Below, one piece after another: positions 9,101-14,899 of a stretch of 38,984 nt of DNA; within the stretch, counting starts at the first letter, position 1, and each line of letters opens with the position of its first letter. Under the pieces are notes generated by a model. It searched no databases. It was not told where the DNA came from and was given only the letters and a program-made list of their open reading frames with translations. The position numbers and the translations under genes are program-made. Source of the DNA: Chloroflexota bacterium (GTDB lineage: Bacteria; Chloroflexota; Dehalococcoidia; JACQGW01); contig JACQGW010000312.1 in the NCBI GenBank assembly GCA_016199325.1, positions 1 through 38,984 on the forward strand. Reading direction: 5' to 3'.

Positions 9101-10248
9101 AGACGACCGCGCCGGCCAGGGGCGACACGCCGGCCGTCAGCGCCGTCTCCGTCATCGCCGGCGAGACCGCCGTTGCCCGGGTCGGCTTCATCCAGCTCGG
9201 CACCATCGGCGTGATGGCCTTCCACGACCAGGACCGGGACGGCGAGAACGACGACCACGAGGTGCCGCTGGCCAATCGGACGGTCCGGCTCTTCGACCGG
9301 ACGGGCAAGACCCTGCTGGGGCAGAAAGCGACCAACGCCGGGGGCCTCGCCTCCTTCCAGGTGAAGGCGAACACCGAGTACAAGCTCGAAGTCCTCTTGC
9401 CCACCGGCTGGGTGGCCACGACGCCGCTGGCGTCGAACGGCAAGCCGACGACCAATGCCAGGGTCACCAGCGCCGCCGACCCGACGCTGAGCGTCGACCC
9501 GGTCGAGTTCGGCCAGTACGCCCTGAACGACGTGACGCCGCCGCCGCCGCCGAAGGCAAATCCGGAAGGGGGCACATTCGTATCGCCTCAGTCGGTCACG
9601 CTCACGTCGGAGGCGGGCGCGACTGTCCGCTACACTCTTGACGGGACGAACCCGACGGCGACCTCCGGGATGGTCTACGGCGACCCCATCTCGATTGCCA
9701 GCTCGAGGACGCTGAAGGCGCTGGCGGTCGACGCCGCCGGCAACGTCAGCGCCGTGACCACGGAGACCTACACCATCGAGCAGGCCGGTACTCAGACGGC
9801 CGCGCCGGCCGCGCCGAAGGAGTGGAAGGTCCTGAAGGGATCGACGTACGGCTCGCTGGGCGACCTCACCGCCGACGACGGCCAGTACTTCTACCTCCGG
9901 TCGGGCAAGGTCGGCGGCAAGCAGGTGGTGGACGGCTACGGCTCCTACACGGTGCCGGCCGAGCAACGGAACCTGGTGGGGCTGACGGTCGTCTACGACG
10001 GCGGCGCGAGCGCCGGCGGCTTTGACCGAACGCTCTCCCTCTACAACTTCGCGACGAGCTCCTGGGAGACGCTCAACACGACTTCACAGACAAGCGCCGA
10101 TGCCAAGACCACGGTCGACGTGAGCGGCGATCCGACACGGTTCCTGTCCTCCAACGGCGAGCTGCGGCTGCGCGTTCAGGCAGCCAACCGCAACACCTTC
10201 GACCTGAAGGCGGACCTGATGATGTTCACTGTGACGTACCAGCCGTGA
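148..10248 (+). CDS. Giant membrane-anchored multicopper oxidase-like protein (3366 aa)
   Basis: The start ATG follows AGGAG at 136-140. About five hydrophobic segments lie within residues 20-220. Three homologous cupredoxin-type units follow, beginning near residues 240, 1634 and 2129. Unit 1 keeps a full set of copper ligands: H340-x-H342, H386-x-H388, the HxxHxH run at 593-598 and HCHLYPH at 671-677, so it is likely an active multicopper oxidase. Units 2 and 3 keep the fold signatures (HIHLVKFDV, SHDHH; QHTFQVSGH, CGVFFHH) but not the full ligand set, so they look catalytically degenerate. Residues 793-887 are seven 12-residue EVQ repeats and 888-1581 are eight repeats of about 87 residues. 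From about 2584 to 3131 are five SdrD/Cna-B-like domains, each opening with a DxNxDG-like calcium loop, then a proline run, a chitobiase C-terminal-like domain (about 3140-3212) and a terminal beta-rich domain. The substrate cannot be read from sequence; metal oxidation, as in large MofA/MnxG-type proteins, is one possibility. Confidence 0.85.
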   Translation: MSAALTGFIRAFARRWPGGPMPLSAIAAYAIALAYGGGLWLHLLHDLAGAVEQSAPHGALHWLRDATLALPLIFLGVWLALWVTGRLLERDGRGLWRLLSSAAATASIALCTSTLLAVASPIHDALFGASHAGHELLSPSHMVQNGLLALVANLPLAGLVSLVLQRRERGFWFLVPGSWLGRQQPGTRNQEPETIKWHPIRGFVNVVTAAMLVASLVPVRALTPDGPAQPAPAAVVPAPCTAATVNRSYEVEAISVDVPFNRWGDHNPNGQIYVLSGDKAAVQNWWVPLGDPASPGSRRVRPRPLVLRANEGECVEVMFKNELSATPGEELAQNPRASIHVHGPSYDAQSSDGSRVGWNADTTVGIGEHILYYWRAPSKEGLYFFHDHGNLAGSEADGGSNAHGLYGALVVEPAGSEWYDPVSGNELYTGTGSQSGDLYIEAIIVPPAAQGKAHNGSIPDLHGPNEVAFRESIQISQDEIPSVGLGFNFGVEPLLQRQAPLNRCPDCVGEETWLSSWPHGDPGLVKLASGKGPWYPTWHPLYPGNNGQPNVSRVADPEDCGIPTGCYAANVTHAYTFDAIKIRFAHAGPKETHVFHLHAHQWLSDPFDVGSSGNTPGQPGAPPSDPANVNARRPQATTIDSQTMGPGEAFTADLLFGAGSKPGTVGDSIFHCHLYPHFAEGFWALLRVHDVREDGTGRTPDGIKVRALVSLPDRAAAADVAPLPDEFNPGYPRFIPGQFGWRAPQPLNGVSESNGSADVPNTVAREDLRPATRIVAGKGLAPDILEKTQSIWNDSAPRNEVQAIATDATPVNEVQVVSNDSAPRNEVQVVSTDSAPRNEVQTVSTSAGPVREVQAVSTTSAPRNEVQTISTTSAPRNEVQSVATDATDGSFTLTFDGQPTGAIAYNALAAAVEAALEALPNIADVVVTGTGTTADPWLVTFVDPGGANVAQMVADGAGLTGGTVTVTTTTEGADGGTFVLAFEGQPTGAIAYNTPAATIEAALEALPNVVDVAVTGTGTVADPWVVTFVDPGNADVAQTVADGTGLTSGAVGIATATEGGNGGSFTLTFEGQPSGAIAYNASAAAVEATLEALPNVADVAVTGTGTTPDPWLVTFVDPGGANVAQMTANGAGLTSGTVAVTTTKEGANGGTFTLTFDGQPTGAIAYNAPAATIEAALESLPNVADVAVTGSGTAADPWFVTFADPGGTDVAQMTADGAGLAGGSVSITTATEGANGGTFTLTFDGQPTGAIAYNAPAATIEAALEAFANVADVAVTGSGTATDPWVVTFADPGGADVVQMVADGTGLTSGTIAIATTVQGGNGGTFTLSFEGQPTGAIAYNAPAAAVEAALEALPNVADVAVTGAGTTADPWLVTFDDPGGADVAQLVANGAGLTSGTATVATTTEGRDGGSFVLTFEGQPTGAIAYNAPAATIEAALEALPNVADVAVAGTGTSADPWTVTFLNPGGADVAQMTADGTKLTNGTVAVTTTTEGADGGTFRLRFETDRYGIETTEPIAYNASAAAVQAELNKLNGVVHATVTGAGRAGDPWVVKLGLWSRAASLLFTAADTLTSGATTISPDLALVRPGAAEIAYQLAVERNVSLLRYNPGYDPANPPAQLKLPKPGGPLVDPCRPGSREVTYNVSIIQLDIVYNEAGWHDNQGRILVLDQDVDAVLAGQPPEPLFFRVNAGDCVNFNLTNRLPNWVGNDDYLRLIQTNMVGQHIHLVKFDVTASDGASNGWNNQQAAFSQEQREFDERVLAGTQSCDPDSFNGDQPVGGGCRVPAPPSFDPAWSCSSAATCPRGQTLHERWYADYELRTVFSHDHHFPAEDQNRGYFSALVVEPKGMDIRNSFTGEYLQPINDPAHGTVCESASEVPNACVGTAVGTHRDVVGPGSSDDFREYSLAIQDFVSNYRPCLPGEVDCISAIPGQKPNGAPGEPEEYPDDDPGVFGVNYRNAPLVLRGERDGVPVDPAYRFSSWVFGDPMTPLLQAYAGDGVRVRLIQGAQEEQHVLQIHGMRWRDEPDDPGSPLVNARALGISDAFNFEIPRMECSAEEDDCLGDYLYSTTSTDDLWLGVWGILRVSGKARSGLLALPDNALPVANGGGSSINWSANGKPPQKASKPGNPCPSGSPLRQYHVVALEREIAYNEYGYNDPYALMYALVEDGEAPQQAAARAAADPNPEPLVIRANEGDCIEVTLTNLIDPGGRFATEHGLFGAHDTDSRGGDPPLVVEPLTGVPAGLRVSLHPALLLYDVRGSDGATVGYNRDQTVGPGESTLYRWYADDVAPGELGAINLTDYGDVRGHRHHGLFAALNVEPKNATYHHPLTGKPIRSGVQADIRVPGQPDYREFTLFFQDGLNLRDRDGYPLVDAFDHPPTPEEPIAGMPDAEDRGEKGFNYRNASFAGRLGRQSGDALDGIENGADLAYVFSSYVHSEPYTPIFRAYSGDPVRLRVLQGGDKPRQHTFQVSGHAWPRQPFDEPGETELIGTSGGFSVGRALNIHFDAGGSTGSYGDYKYNCGVFFHHQSGGLWGIMRVYPRPEPAPVSYPDDLKKGTTADTGDNPHTADYHPLMLLEQVQIEAQVFDDRNMDGTRSNGESGVEEVEVQLLAADGTAVLDTRSTEPGGKARFLVAPGAYDLKLVLPEDATKPSGSDWAATTPTTYRADATSQFERPEVKFGMVRLGDLTVQVFADRDGDDVLEPEDSGLSGWPVAISGGGQRWSGATAADGTARFDGLKPGSYTVEVVPEPGRKPTRQVPFTVGLAEDESRHEYAGYTLDAGFSVKLFNDSNNNGIQDAGESRLAGWNVTMSGGPPNLPPEEKTVTTDLNGIADFGQLTAGSYTLTQALKPDWFFSSATATTNGTTQTPNFTCTVASCTTVLIEQTTQAATIGNRNPKVWIVVEPFNDTNNDGLRQSNEKKLVGWSAELWVPGGAAPIAAATTGNNGLAVFYHDPGTPPDTVNTFTVKLRQPLDADLDWRPTRATETTAPARGDTPAVSAVSVIAGETAVARVGFIQLGTIGVMAFHDQDRDGENDDHEVPLANRTVRLFDRTGKTLLGQKATNAGGLASFQVKANTEYKLEVLLPTGWVATTPLASNGKPTTNARVTSAADPTLSVDPVEFGQYALNDVTPPPPPKANPEGGTFVSPQSVTLTSEAGATVRYTLDGTNPTATSGMVYGDPISIASSRTLKALAVDAAGNVSAVTTETYTIEQAGTQTAAPAAPKEWKVLKGSTYGSLGDLTADDGQYFYLRSGKVGGKQVVDGYGSYTVPAEQRNLVGLTVVYDGGASAGGFDRTLSLYNFATSSWETLNTTSQTSADAKTTVDVSGDPTRFLSSNGELRLRVQAANRNTFDLKADLMMFTVTYQP
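655..729. repeat. Heptamer inverted repeat inside a coding region
   Basis: The left arm (655-686) and right arm (698-729) are 32 bases each and match as inverted repeats at 31 of 32 positions, with an 11-base loop. Each arm is built from tandem GGTTCCT/GGTTTCT heptamers or their complement AGGAACC. The element lies in frame in the giant oxidase gene, coding roughly residues 170-194 in the loop between the fourth and fifth hydrophobic segments. A related pair of arms occurs at 22521-22565. Confidence 0.85.
2524..2808 (+). repeat. Seven tandem 36-bp repeats (12-aa EVQ units)
   Basis: Within the giant oxidase, residues 793-887 hold seven successive 12-residue units with the consensus STDSAPRNEVQT. 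Units 2 and 5 are the most diverged (ATPVNEVQ, AGPVREVQ). The block sits between the first oxidase unit and the 87-residue repeats, so it probably acts as an extended linker or strand-rich stalk. The repeats are seen directly; the role is inferred. Confidence 0.9.
2809..4890 (+). repeat. Eight tandem ~261-bp repeats (~87-aa beta-rich units)
   Basis: Units start near 2809, 3067, 3328, 3589, 3850, 4111, 4372 and 4633, a 261-base period after the first, 258-base step. Each protein unit carries GGTFTLTF, GQPTGAIAYNA, an AAxxEAALEALPNVADV helix, DPWxVTF and an ADGxGLTSGT end. Unit 8 is diverged and has a short insertion. Units 4 and 5 are almost identical in DNA over their first 90 or so bases, which points to recent duplication or gene conversion. 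Similar units are known from large secreted and phage structural proteins. Confidence 0.92.
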
Positions 10249-10311
10249 AACGCTGTTGTGGTCCGTCAGGTGCGGCCCCGCGCGCGGCGTCCAGTTGCGC
10301 CCCAACCATCG

Positions 10312-10344
10312 GGGAGATTCCTCGCTACGGCCCGGAATGACAGA
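10312..10344 (-). repeat. Dispersed CATTCCG-type palindromic element (candidate)
   Basis: Read on the minus strand this contains GTCATTCCGGGCCGTAGCGA followed by GGAATCTCC. It has the look of the short repetitive elements of the CATTCCG...GGAATCTC type that recur in many bacterial genomes. Only one copy is visible here, so repetitiveness is inferred from general knowledge, not shown by this window. Confidence 0.4.
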
Positions 10345-10413
10345 CGGTGGTCCGCCGCACACACCCACTAGCTCAAGAGGAAGTAGTAGTGTACCCGATG
10401 CGCATCCTCGGTG

Positions 10414-10454
10414 CAGCGAGGGCGCTGCCCTCTTCCAGAGCAGCGCCCTCGCTG
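10414..10454. repeat. 15-bp perfect hairpin between convergent genes
   Basis: CAGCGAGGGCGCTGC at 10414-10428 is repeated in inverted form at 10440-10454, with an 11-base loop. It lies between the 3' ends of the giant oxidase gene (plus strand) and the small secreted protein gene (minus strand). There is no T-run on either side, so it is not a standard intrinsic terminator, but it could still end transcription or protect 3' ends from both directions. Confidence 0.7.
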
Positions 10455-10491
10455 TCACGCGGTTCCGGTCGCGTGCCGGCCGATTCTCCGC

Positions 10492-10731
10492 TCAGGGACA
10501 CTGCACCGGAGCGTTGCGTCCCCCATCGCCAACGTCGAGGGGCGAACTAGCCACATCCCGAACGATGAGACCGGTGATGGGGCCACCTTGTGCGGCGTTT
10601 GCGCCCGAGTTCGGGTTGTCTACGGAGCACTCGGACAACGGGGTAATGCCGTGGACGTGCGCAAAGGCGGGGACAGCCATCGCCATCAGCAGGACCAGGA
10701 CGAGCGCGAGAACGACACCAAGCTTCCTCAT
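10492..10731 (-). CDS. Small secreted protein of unknown function
   Basis: The 79-residue product opens with MRKLGVVLALVLVLLMAMAV, a clear Sec signal peptide, with likely cleavage after AFA in VPAFAHVHG. The mature part is about 55 residues, glycine- and asparagine-rich, with two cysteines that could form one disulfide. ATG at 10731 is chosen because GGGAGG lies 5 bases before it; a GTG six bases upstream overlaps that site. The gene faces the giant oxidase gene tail to tail and is divergent from the act operon. I do not recognise the family. Confidence 0.65.
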   Translation of the reverse strand: MRKLGVVLALVLVLLMAMAVPAFAHVHGITPLSECSVDNPNSGANAAQGGPITGLIVRDVASSPLDVGDGGRNAPVQCP

Positions 10732-10749
10732 GTACACCTCCCTGTGGGA

Positions 10750-10785
10750 TGATCACCGCAGCCTGATCACTCAGAGGAATGATCA
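10750..10785. promoter_or_regulatory. Three TGATCA sites upstream of the small secreted protein
   Basis: TGATCAC occurs at 10750, 10764 and 10780, spaced 14 and 16 bases apart, 20-50 bases before the start codon of the minus-strand gene. A TG-A-TAGACT extended -10-like sequence lies just upstream on the minus strand near 10790-10800, which would place the sites in the 5' untranslated region. They could be operator sites or simply a local duplication of a palindrome. Confidence 0.35.
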
Positions 10786-10877
10786 CTTTCAGTCTATCAG
10801 TACCAGCGGGTGGTGCCATCCGTGCCAGTACTCATTTGGAACGCCGTGGAAAACCCTGGGGTGAGCGAATCCATAGC

Positions 10878-10906
10878 TTGCCTGCTGGCGCGGCATGTGC
10901 TACGAT
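10878..10906 (+). promoter_or_regulatory. Promoter of the act operon
   Basis: TTGCCT at 10878-10883 and TACGAT at 10901-10906 are separated by 17 bases, and TGC directly before TACGAT makes an extended -10. The predicted start of transcription is near 10913, about 45 bases before the first gene of the operon. It is the best sigma-70-like match in this intergenic region. Confidence 0.55.
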
Positions 10907-10958
10907 AGAAGCATGTGGCCGGGCTGCTGGTTGTCTGAGCCTGTCGGCGGAGTGAGCG

Positions 10959-11252
10959 GTGGATCCTGCCTCTATCGACGCTGAGTCGTGGAGCCAGCTC
11001 TTCAGCGCGACGCGCCATCTGGCGCTGGCGGTGGGACTGACCATCAACGGCGCTATGGCGCTGCTGCTTGGCCTCGGCATCATCCCGTCGCTGCACCTGA
11101 GCGACGAGGTCACCGCCGCCGAGTCGTCGCTCCGGCCGGTGCTCTATCTGATCGCAGCGGGCTCCTGGCTCGTCGCGCTGGCGTCCTGGGGCCGGGGGTT
11201 CTCGATCGCCATCGGCGTGCTCCAGACGATCTATCCGAGCTTCTTGATCTGA
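10959..11252 (+). CDS. Small membrane protein, first gene of the act operon
   Basis: The 97-residue product has two or three hydrophobic segments (about residues 22-44, 60-78 and the C-terminal end) and no metal-binding motif. GTG at 10959 is preceded by GGAG about 6 bases upstream. It ends one base before the actA start codon, so the two are almost certainly cotranscribed and perhaps translationally coupled. It may be a small accessory subunit or assembly factor of alternative complex III; that is inferred from position only. Confidence 0.6.
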   Translation: MDPASIDAESWSQLFSATRHLALAVGLTINGAMALLLGLGIIPSLHLSDEVTAAESSLRPVLYLIAAGSWLVALASWGRGFSIAIGVLQTIYPSFLI

Positions 11253-11253
11253 G

Positions 11254-11787
11254 ATGCTGCTCGACGCACGCGCGTTTCGGCGAGCGCTCTACCTGGTGGC
11301 GATCGCCTTGCCAACCGCCATCGCGCTCGTGGTCGTCGTCTGGCCGGCCATCGCCGCGGTGCCGAACCCGGTCACACCGCAGCAGCCGATCGATTTCAGC
11401 CACGTCGTCCACGCCCAGCAATACGCCATTCCTTGCCAGTTCTGCCATCGCGGCGCCGATCAGGGCATCAACGCCGGCGTGCCCTCCGTCGAGCAGTGCA
11501 TGTTCTGCCACAACGTCGCCGGCACCAGTCTGCCTGAAGTGCAGAAGCTCATTCGGGCCTGGCAGGAGCAGCAGCCGATCGATTGGATCCGCGTTCATCG
11601 CCAGCCCGATCACGTGCATTTCGTCCACCAGCCGCACATCAGGGCCGGCGTCACCTGCAGCACCTGCCACGGCGCGGTCGAGTCCATGGCTCGGGTGAAA
11701 ATGGCCCAGCCGCTCAACATGGCGCAGTGTCTCGACTGCCATCGGAGCCAGAACGCGCGGACCGAGTGCTCGGTCTGCCACTATTGA
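11254..11787 (+). CDS. actA: Alternative complex III pentaheme cytochrome c subunit ActA
   Basis: The 177-residue protein has an N-terminal hydrophobic anchor (about residues 12-34) and five CxxCH heme c sites: CQFCH, CMFCH, CSTCH, CLDCH and CSVCH, the last at the very C terminus. The length, single anchor and heme number match ActA, the electron-output multiheme subunit of the quinol-oxidising alternative complex III, which acts on the outer face of the membrane. It is followed by a heptamer repeat array and then actB1. The start has only a weak ribosome site and probably relies on coupling to the gene before it. Confidence 0.92.
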   Translation: MLLDARAFRRALYLVAIALPTAIALVVVVWPAIAAVPNPVTPQQPIDFSHVVHAQQYAIPCQFCHRGADQGINAGVPSVEQCMFCHNVAGTSLPEVQKLIRAWQEQQPIDWIRVHRQPDHVHFVHQPHIRAGVTCSTCHGAVESMARVKMAQPLNMAQCLDCHRSQNARTECSVCHY

Positions 11788-11942
11788 CGAGTGATGGGTG
11801 ATGAGTGATGAGTGATGGGTCATACCTCATACGTCAAGCGTCAAGCGTCATGCGTCATACGTGGTGGGTGACGGGTGACGCATGACGCTTGACGTATGAC
11901 GCTTGACGTATGACGCTTGACGTATGAGGTATGACGCTTGAG
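11788..11942. repeat. Heptamer array forming a long imperfect palindrome between actA and actB1
   Basis: Starting right after the actA stop codon, GTGATGA/GTGATGG heptamers give way to a left arm of TCATACC, TCATACG, TCAAGCG units and, after a short GGTGGGTGACGGG centre, to a right arm of TGACGCT and TGACGTA heptamers. The right arm is the inverse of the left with a few extra heptamers. The array runs into the start region of actB1, so any original ribosome site has been replaced. Very similar units recur at 18976-19037 and 19171-19207. Confidence 0.85.
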
Positions 11943-11951
11943 ATGAGATCG

Positions 11952-14183
11952 ATGCGGACGAGTCGACGTTCGTTCTTGAAGACGGCTGCGGTGTCGGCGG
12001 GGGCTGTCGCGTTCGTGGGGTGCCAGCCGCCGCCGCGTGAGATCCGGATGCAGAGCCGGCTTCGGGTGGCCGAGGATGAGCTGACGGCGCTTGAAAACTG
12101 GTACGCCACGCGCTATCGCGCGCCGGGCGACAGCGCCGGTTATGGGATCATCGTTCGGGTCGTCGAAGGGCGCGCGGAGAAGATCGAGGGCAATCCGCTC
12201 CATCCCGTCAACCTGGGGAAGACCGGCGCCCGCGCGCAGGCCGCCCTCCAGGAGCTGTACCACCCCGACCGCATCCCGGGACCGCTGAAGAGGACGGGCG
12301 AGCGTGGCGCCGCCGAGTTCACCTCGGCGAGCTGGGACGAGGGGCTGAAGACGATTGGCGACCGGTTGCAGGCGCTCCTGGCGGGCCGGAACGCCGGGCA
12401 GGTGGCAATCCTGACGGGGCCGGGCGACGGCTTCCGGGGCGCGCTCGTCGAGCGGTTCGTCCAGGCGTTCGGTGCCCGCCACCTCGTCCTCGACCCGCTG
12501 CCCGACACGCCGGTGCGCGCGGCGGCGCGCCGGGCGCTCGGCGCGGACCGCCTGCCGGAGCTCGACATCCAGAACGCGGCGATGATCCTCTCGTTTGGGG
12601 CCGACTTCCTCGGCACGTGGCTCTCGCCGGTCCACTACGCCATCCAGTACGGCGAGTTTCGCCAGGGCCGGCCCAATCGGGGCTACCTCGTGCAGGTCGA
12701 GCCGCGCTTCTCCATGACGGCGGCGAGCGCCGACGAGTGGATCCCGGTCAACCCCGGCAGCGAGGGCGTCCTCGCGCTCAGCCTGGCCCAGGTGATCCTG
12801 GCCGAGCATCTCGACGCCGGCGGCGGGCAGATCTTCGGCGCCGCCCTCGACGCCTACGAGCCGGAGCGGACCGCCAGGATCACCGGGGTTCGCGCCGACC
12901 GCGTGCGCGCGCTGGCTCGGCTCTTTGCCCAGCGCCGGCCGGCGCTGGCCATCGGCGGCGGCCCGGCCGGCGCCCAGACGAACGGCAGCTTCAACCTGGC
13001 CGCAATCCTGGCGCTGAACCAGATCGCCGGCAGCGTCGGCCGGAAGGGCGGCATGCTGTTCAATCCCCCACCGCTGCTGCCGTACGCGGCGCCCACAGCG
13101 CAGGCGGCGCCGCTCGACACCTGGCGCCGGCTCGCCGACGACCTCCGGAGCGGAGCCGTCGACACCGTGCTCGTCCTCGGCGCCGATCCGGTCTACGGGC
13201 TGCCGGCTGAGCTGAAGCTCGCCGACGCGCTCGGTCGCGCCCAGCTCGTCGTGAGCTTCGCCGGCATCGTCGACGACACGGCCGCGATGGCCGATCTGAT
13301 CCTGCCGGTACACCTGCCGCTGGAGGATTGGGGGGCAGAGGTGCCGGATCCGGCGCCCGGCATGGCCGTCGTCACGACCCAGCAGCCGATCGTCAACCCG
13401 GCCCTCGACACCCGCTCCTTCGCCGACGTCCTGCTGGCGCTCGCCGAACGGCTGGGCGGCGACGTGCGCAGGGCGCTGCCGTGGAAGACCGGCTACGAGG
13501 CGCTCCAGGACGTGATGCGAGACCTTCAGGACCGGATCCCGGGCGCGGCGGAGCGCGAGGGCTTCGAGAGCTTCTGGAACCGCCTGTTCGCCCAGGGCGG
13601 CTGGTGGGAACCGGTTGCCGGGGTTGCGCCGGGGGGCGCGCCGGCGCTACAGATCCCCCGCGAGCCGCCGACCCCGCGGTTTGCGGGCGATGCCGCCGAG
13701 TACCCGTTTCACCTGATCGTCTTTCCCTCGCCAACGCTCGGCGCCGGCGAGGGCGCCCGATTGCCCTGGCTCCAGGCCGCGCCGGACCCGGTGACGACCG
13801 TCGTCTGGCAGACCTGGGCCGAGATCAGCCCCTCCGTAGCCGCCGACCTGGGCCTGCGGGAGGGCGACGTCGTGGAGGTGGAGTCGCCCGTCGGGAAGAT
13901 CGAAGTGCCGGTTTATATCAACCCGGCGGCGCCCCCGCAGGTCGTCGGCATCCCGCTGGGCCAGGGGCATCGCCGCTCGGGACGGTACGCCGCCGGCCGC
14001 GGCGCCAATCCGATGGCGTTGCTGGCGCCGCTGGCCGACGAGGAGACCGGCGCGCTGGCCTGGGCGGCGACCCGGGTGCGCCTGAAGCCAGCGCGCCGCT
14101 CCCAGCGCCTGCCCAAGCTCGAAGGCAACGTCGAGGCCCGCCAGCTCGAGGGGCTGGAAGTCGTACCGGTCACGAAGCAATGA
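11952..14183 (+). CDS. actB1: Alternative complex III molybdopterin-like subunit ActB1
   Basis: This is the first half of ActB, related to molybdopterin oxidoreductases but in this family lacking the cofactor. It begins with a Tat signal (SRRSFLK then an alanine-rich core, ending near VGC). The ActB1-like body includes GIIVRVVEGRAEKIEGNPLHP near the N terminus and a C-terminal domain around the DVVEVESPVGKIEVP stretch. ATG at 11952 is chosen because it gives a normal short n-region before the twin arginines; ATGs at 11931 and 11943 are in frame, and the first lies inside the repeat array. It overlaps actB2 by four bases (ATGA). In Rhodothermus and Chloroflexus ActB is a single longer chain, so here it is split. 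Confidence 0.88.
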   Translation: MRTSRRSFLKTAAVSAGAVAFVGCQPPPREIRMQSRLRVAEDELTALENWYATRYRAPGDSAGYGIIVRVVEGRAEKIEGNPLHPVNLGKTGARAQAALQELYHPDRIPGPLKRTGERGAAEFTSASWDEGLKTIGDRLQALLAGRNAGQVAILTGPGDGFRGALVERFVQAFGARHLVLDPLPDTPVRAAARRALGADRLPELDIQNAAMILSFGADFLGTWLSPVHYAIQYGEFRQGRPNRGYLVQVEPRFSMTAASADEWIPVNPGSEGVLALSLAQVILAEHLDAGGGQIFGAALDAYEPERTARITGVRADRVRALARLFAQRRPALAIGGGPAGAQTNGSFNLAAILALNQIAGSVGRKGGMLFNPPPLLPYAAPTAQAAPLDTWRRLADDLRSGAVDTVLVLGADPVYGLPAELKLADALGRAQLVVSFAGIVDDTAAMADLILPVHLPLEDWGAEVPDPAPGMAVVTTQQPIVNPALDTRSFADVLLALAERLGGDVRRALPWKTGYEALQDVMRDLQDRIPGAAEREGFESFWNRLFAQGGWWEPVAGVAPGGAPALQIPREPPTPRFAGDAAEYPFHLIVFPSPTLGAGEGARLPWLQAAPDPVTTVVWQTWAEISPSVAADLGLREGDVVEVESPVGKIEVPVYINPAAPPQVVGIPLGQGHRRSGRYAAGRGANPMALLAPLADEETGALAWAATRVRLKPARRSQRLPKLEGNVEARQLEGLEVVPVTKQ

Positions 14184-14899
14184 GCATGGAGCCGTCGGCC
14201 TACAATTGGGGCATGGTTGTGGACGTCGACCGGTGCATCGGCTGCCAGGCGTGTGTCGTCGCCTGCCAGGCCGAGAACAACGTCCCCATCAACACCGAGG
14301 ACCAGTTCCACCGGCGGCGGGCCATCGAGTGGATCCGGATCGAGCGGTACTGGGAGGGCGAATATCCCACCATCAAGGCGCGGTTCCTGCCGGTGCTCTG
14401 CCAGCACTGCGACAATGCGCCCTGCGAGCCCGTCTGCCCTGTCTACGCCACCTACCACAACGACGAAGGGCTGAACGTCCAGGTGTACAACCGCTGCGTC
14501 GGCACGCGGTTCTGCGGCAACAACTGCCCGTATTCGGTCCGGTTCTTCAACTATCGCGAGCCGGAATGGCCCGAGTCGCTCCACAATCAGCTCAACCCGG
14601 ACGTCACCGTCCGCATGCGGGGCCTGATCGAGAAATGCACGTTCTGCGTCCAACGGATCCGCCGGGCCCAGCGCACGGCCCGCCGGGCGGGGCGGCAGGT
14701 CCGCGATCAGGAGGTCCAGCCCGCCTGCGCCCAGGCATGTCCGACGAACACCCTCGTCTTCGGCAATCTGAAAGACCCGAACAGCCGGGTCTCCCGGCTC
14801 GCCCGGGACCGCCGCCGGTATCGGCTGCTGGAGCATCTCGGGACGGAGCCCTCGGTGATCTATCTCAAGAAGGTGGACCCCAATGCACCCGCCGGATGA
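14180..14899 (+). CDS. actB2: Alternative complex III iron-sulfur subunit ActB2
   Basis: The 239-residue product is a ferredoxin-like electron-transfer protein of the DmsB/PsrB type. It has exactly fifteen cysteines: CxxCxxCxxxC at 19-29, a CQHC..C...CP group, CVGTRFCGNNC, CTFC and CAQAC. Fifteen fits three [4Fe-4S] clusters plus one [3Fe-4S], the set known for ActB. The start ATG overlaps the actB1 stop as ATGA, and the 3' end overlaps the next gene by 17 bases, so translation is probably coupled. No signal peptide is visible, so it would be exported with ActB1 or assembled at the membrane; that is inferred. Confidence 0.92.
   Translation: MSMEPSAYNWGMVVDVDRCIGCQACVVACQAENNVPINTEDQFHRRRAIEWIRIERYWEGEYPTIKARFLPVLCQHCDNAPCEPVCPVYATYHNDEGLNVQVYNRCVGTRFCGNNCPYSVRFFNYREPEWPESLHNQLNPDVTVRMRGLIEKCTFCVQRIRRAQRTARRAGRQVRDQEVQPACAQACPTNTLVFGNLKDPNSRVSRLARDRRRYRLLEHLGTEPSVIYLKKVDPNAPAG

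Noticed and set aside
10414..10454. Intrinsic terminator
   Set aside because: The hairpin is strong but no T-run follows on either strand, so I list it only as a hairpin.
10547..10819. Minus-strand alternative frame over the small secreted protein
   Set aside because: It lacks a signal peptide and a ribosome site, while the frame at 10492-10731 has both.
11788..11942. CRISPR array
   Set aside because: The repeats are 7-base units without spacers of 30 bases, and no cas genes are present.
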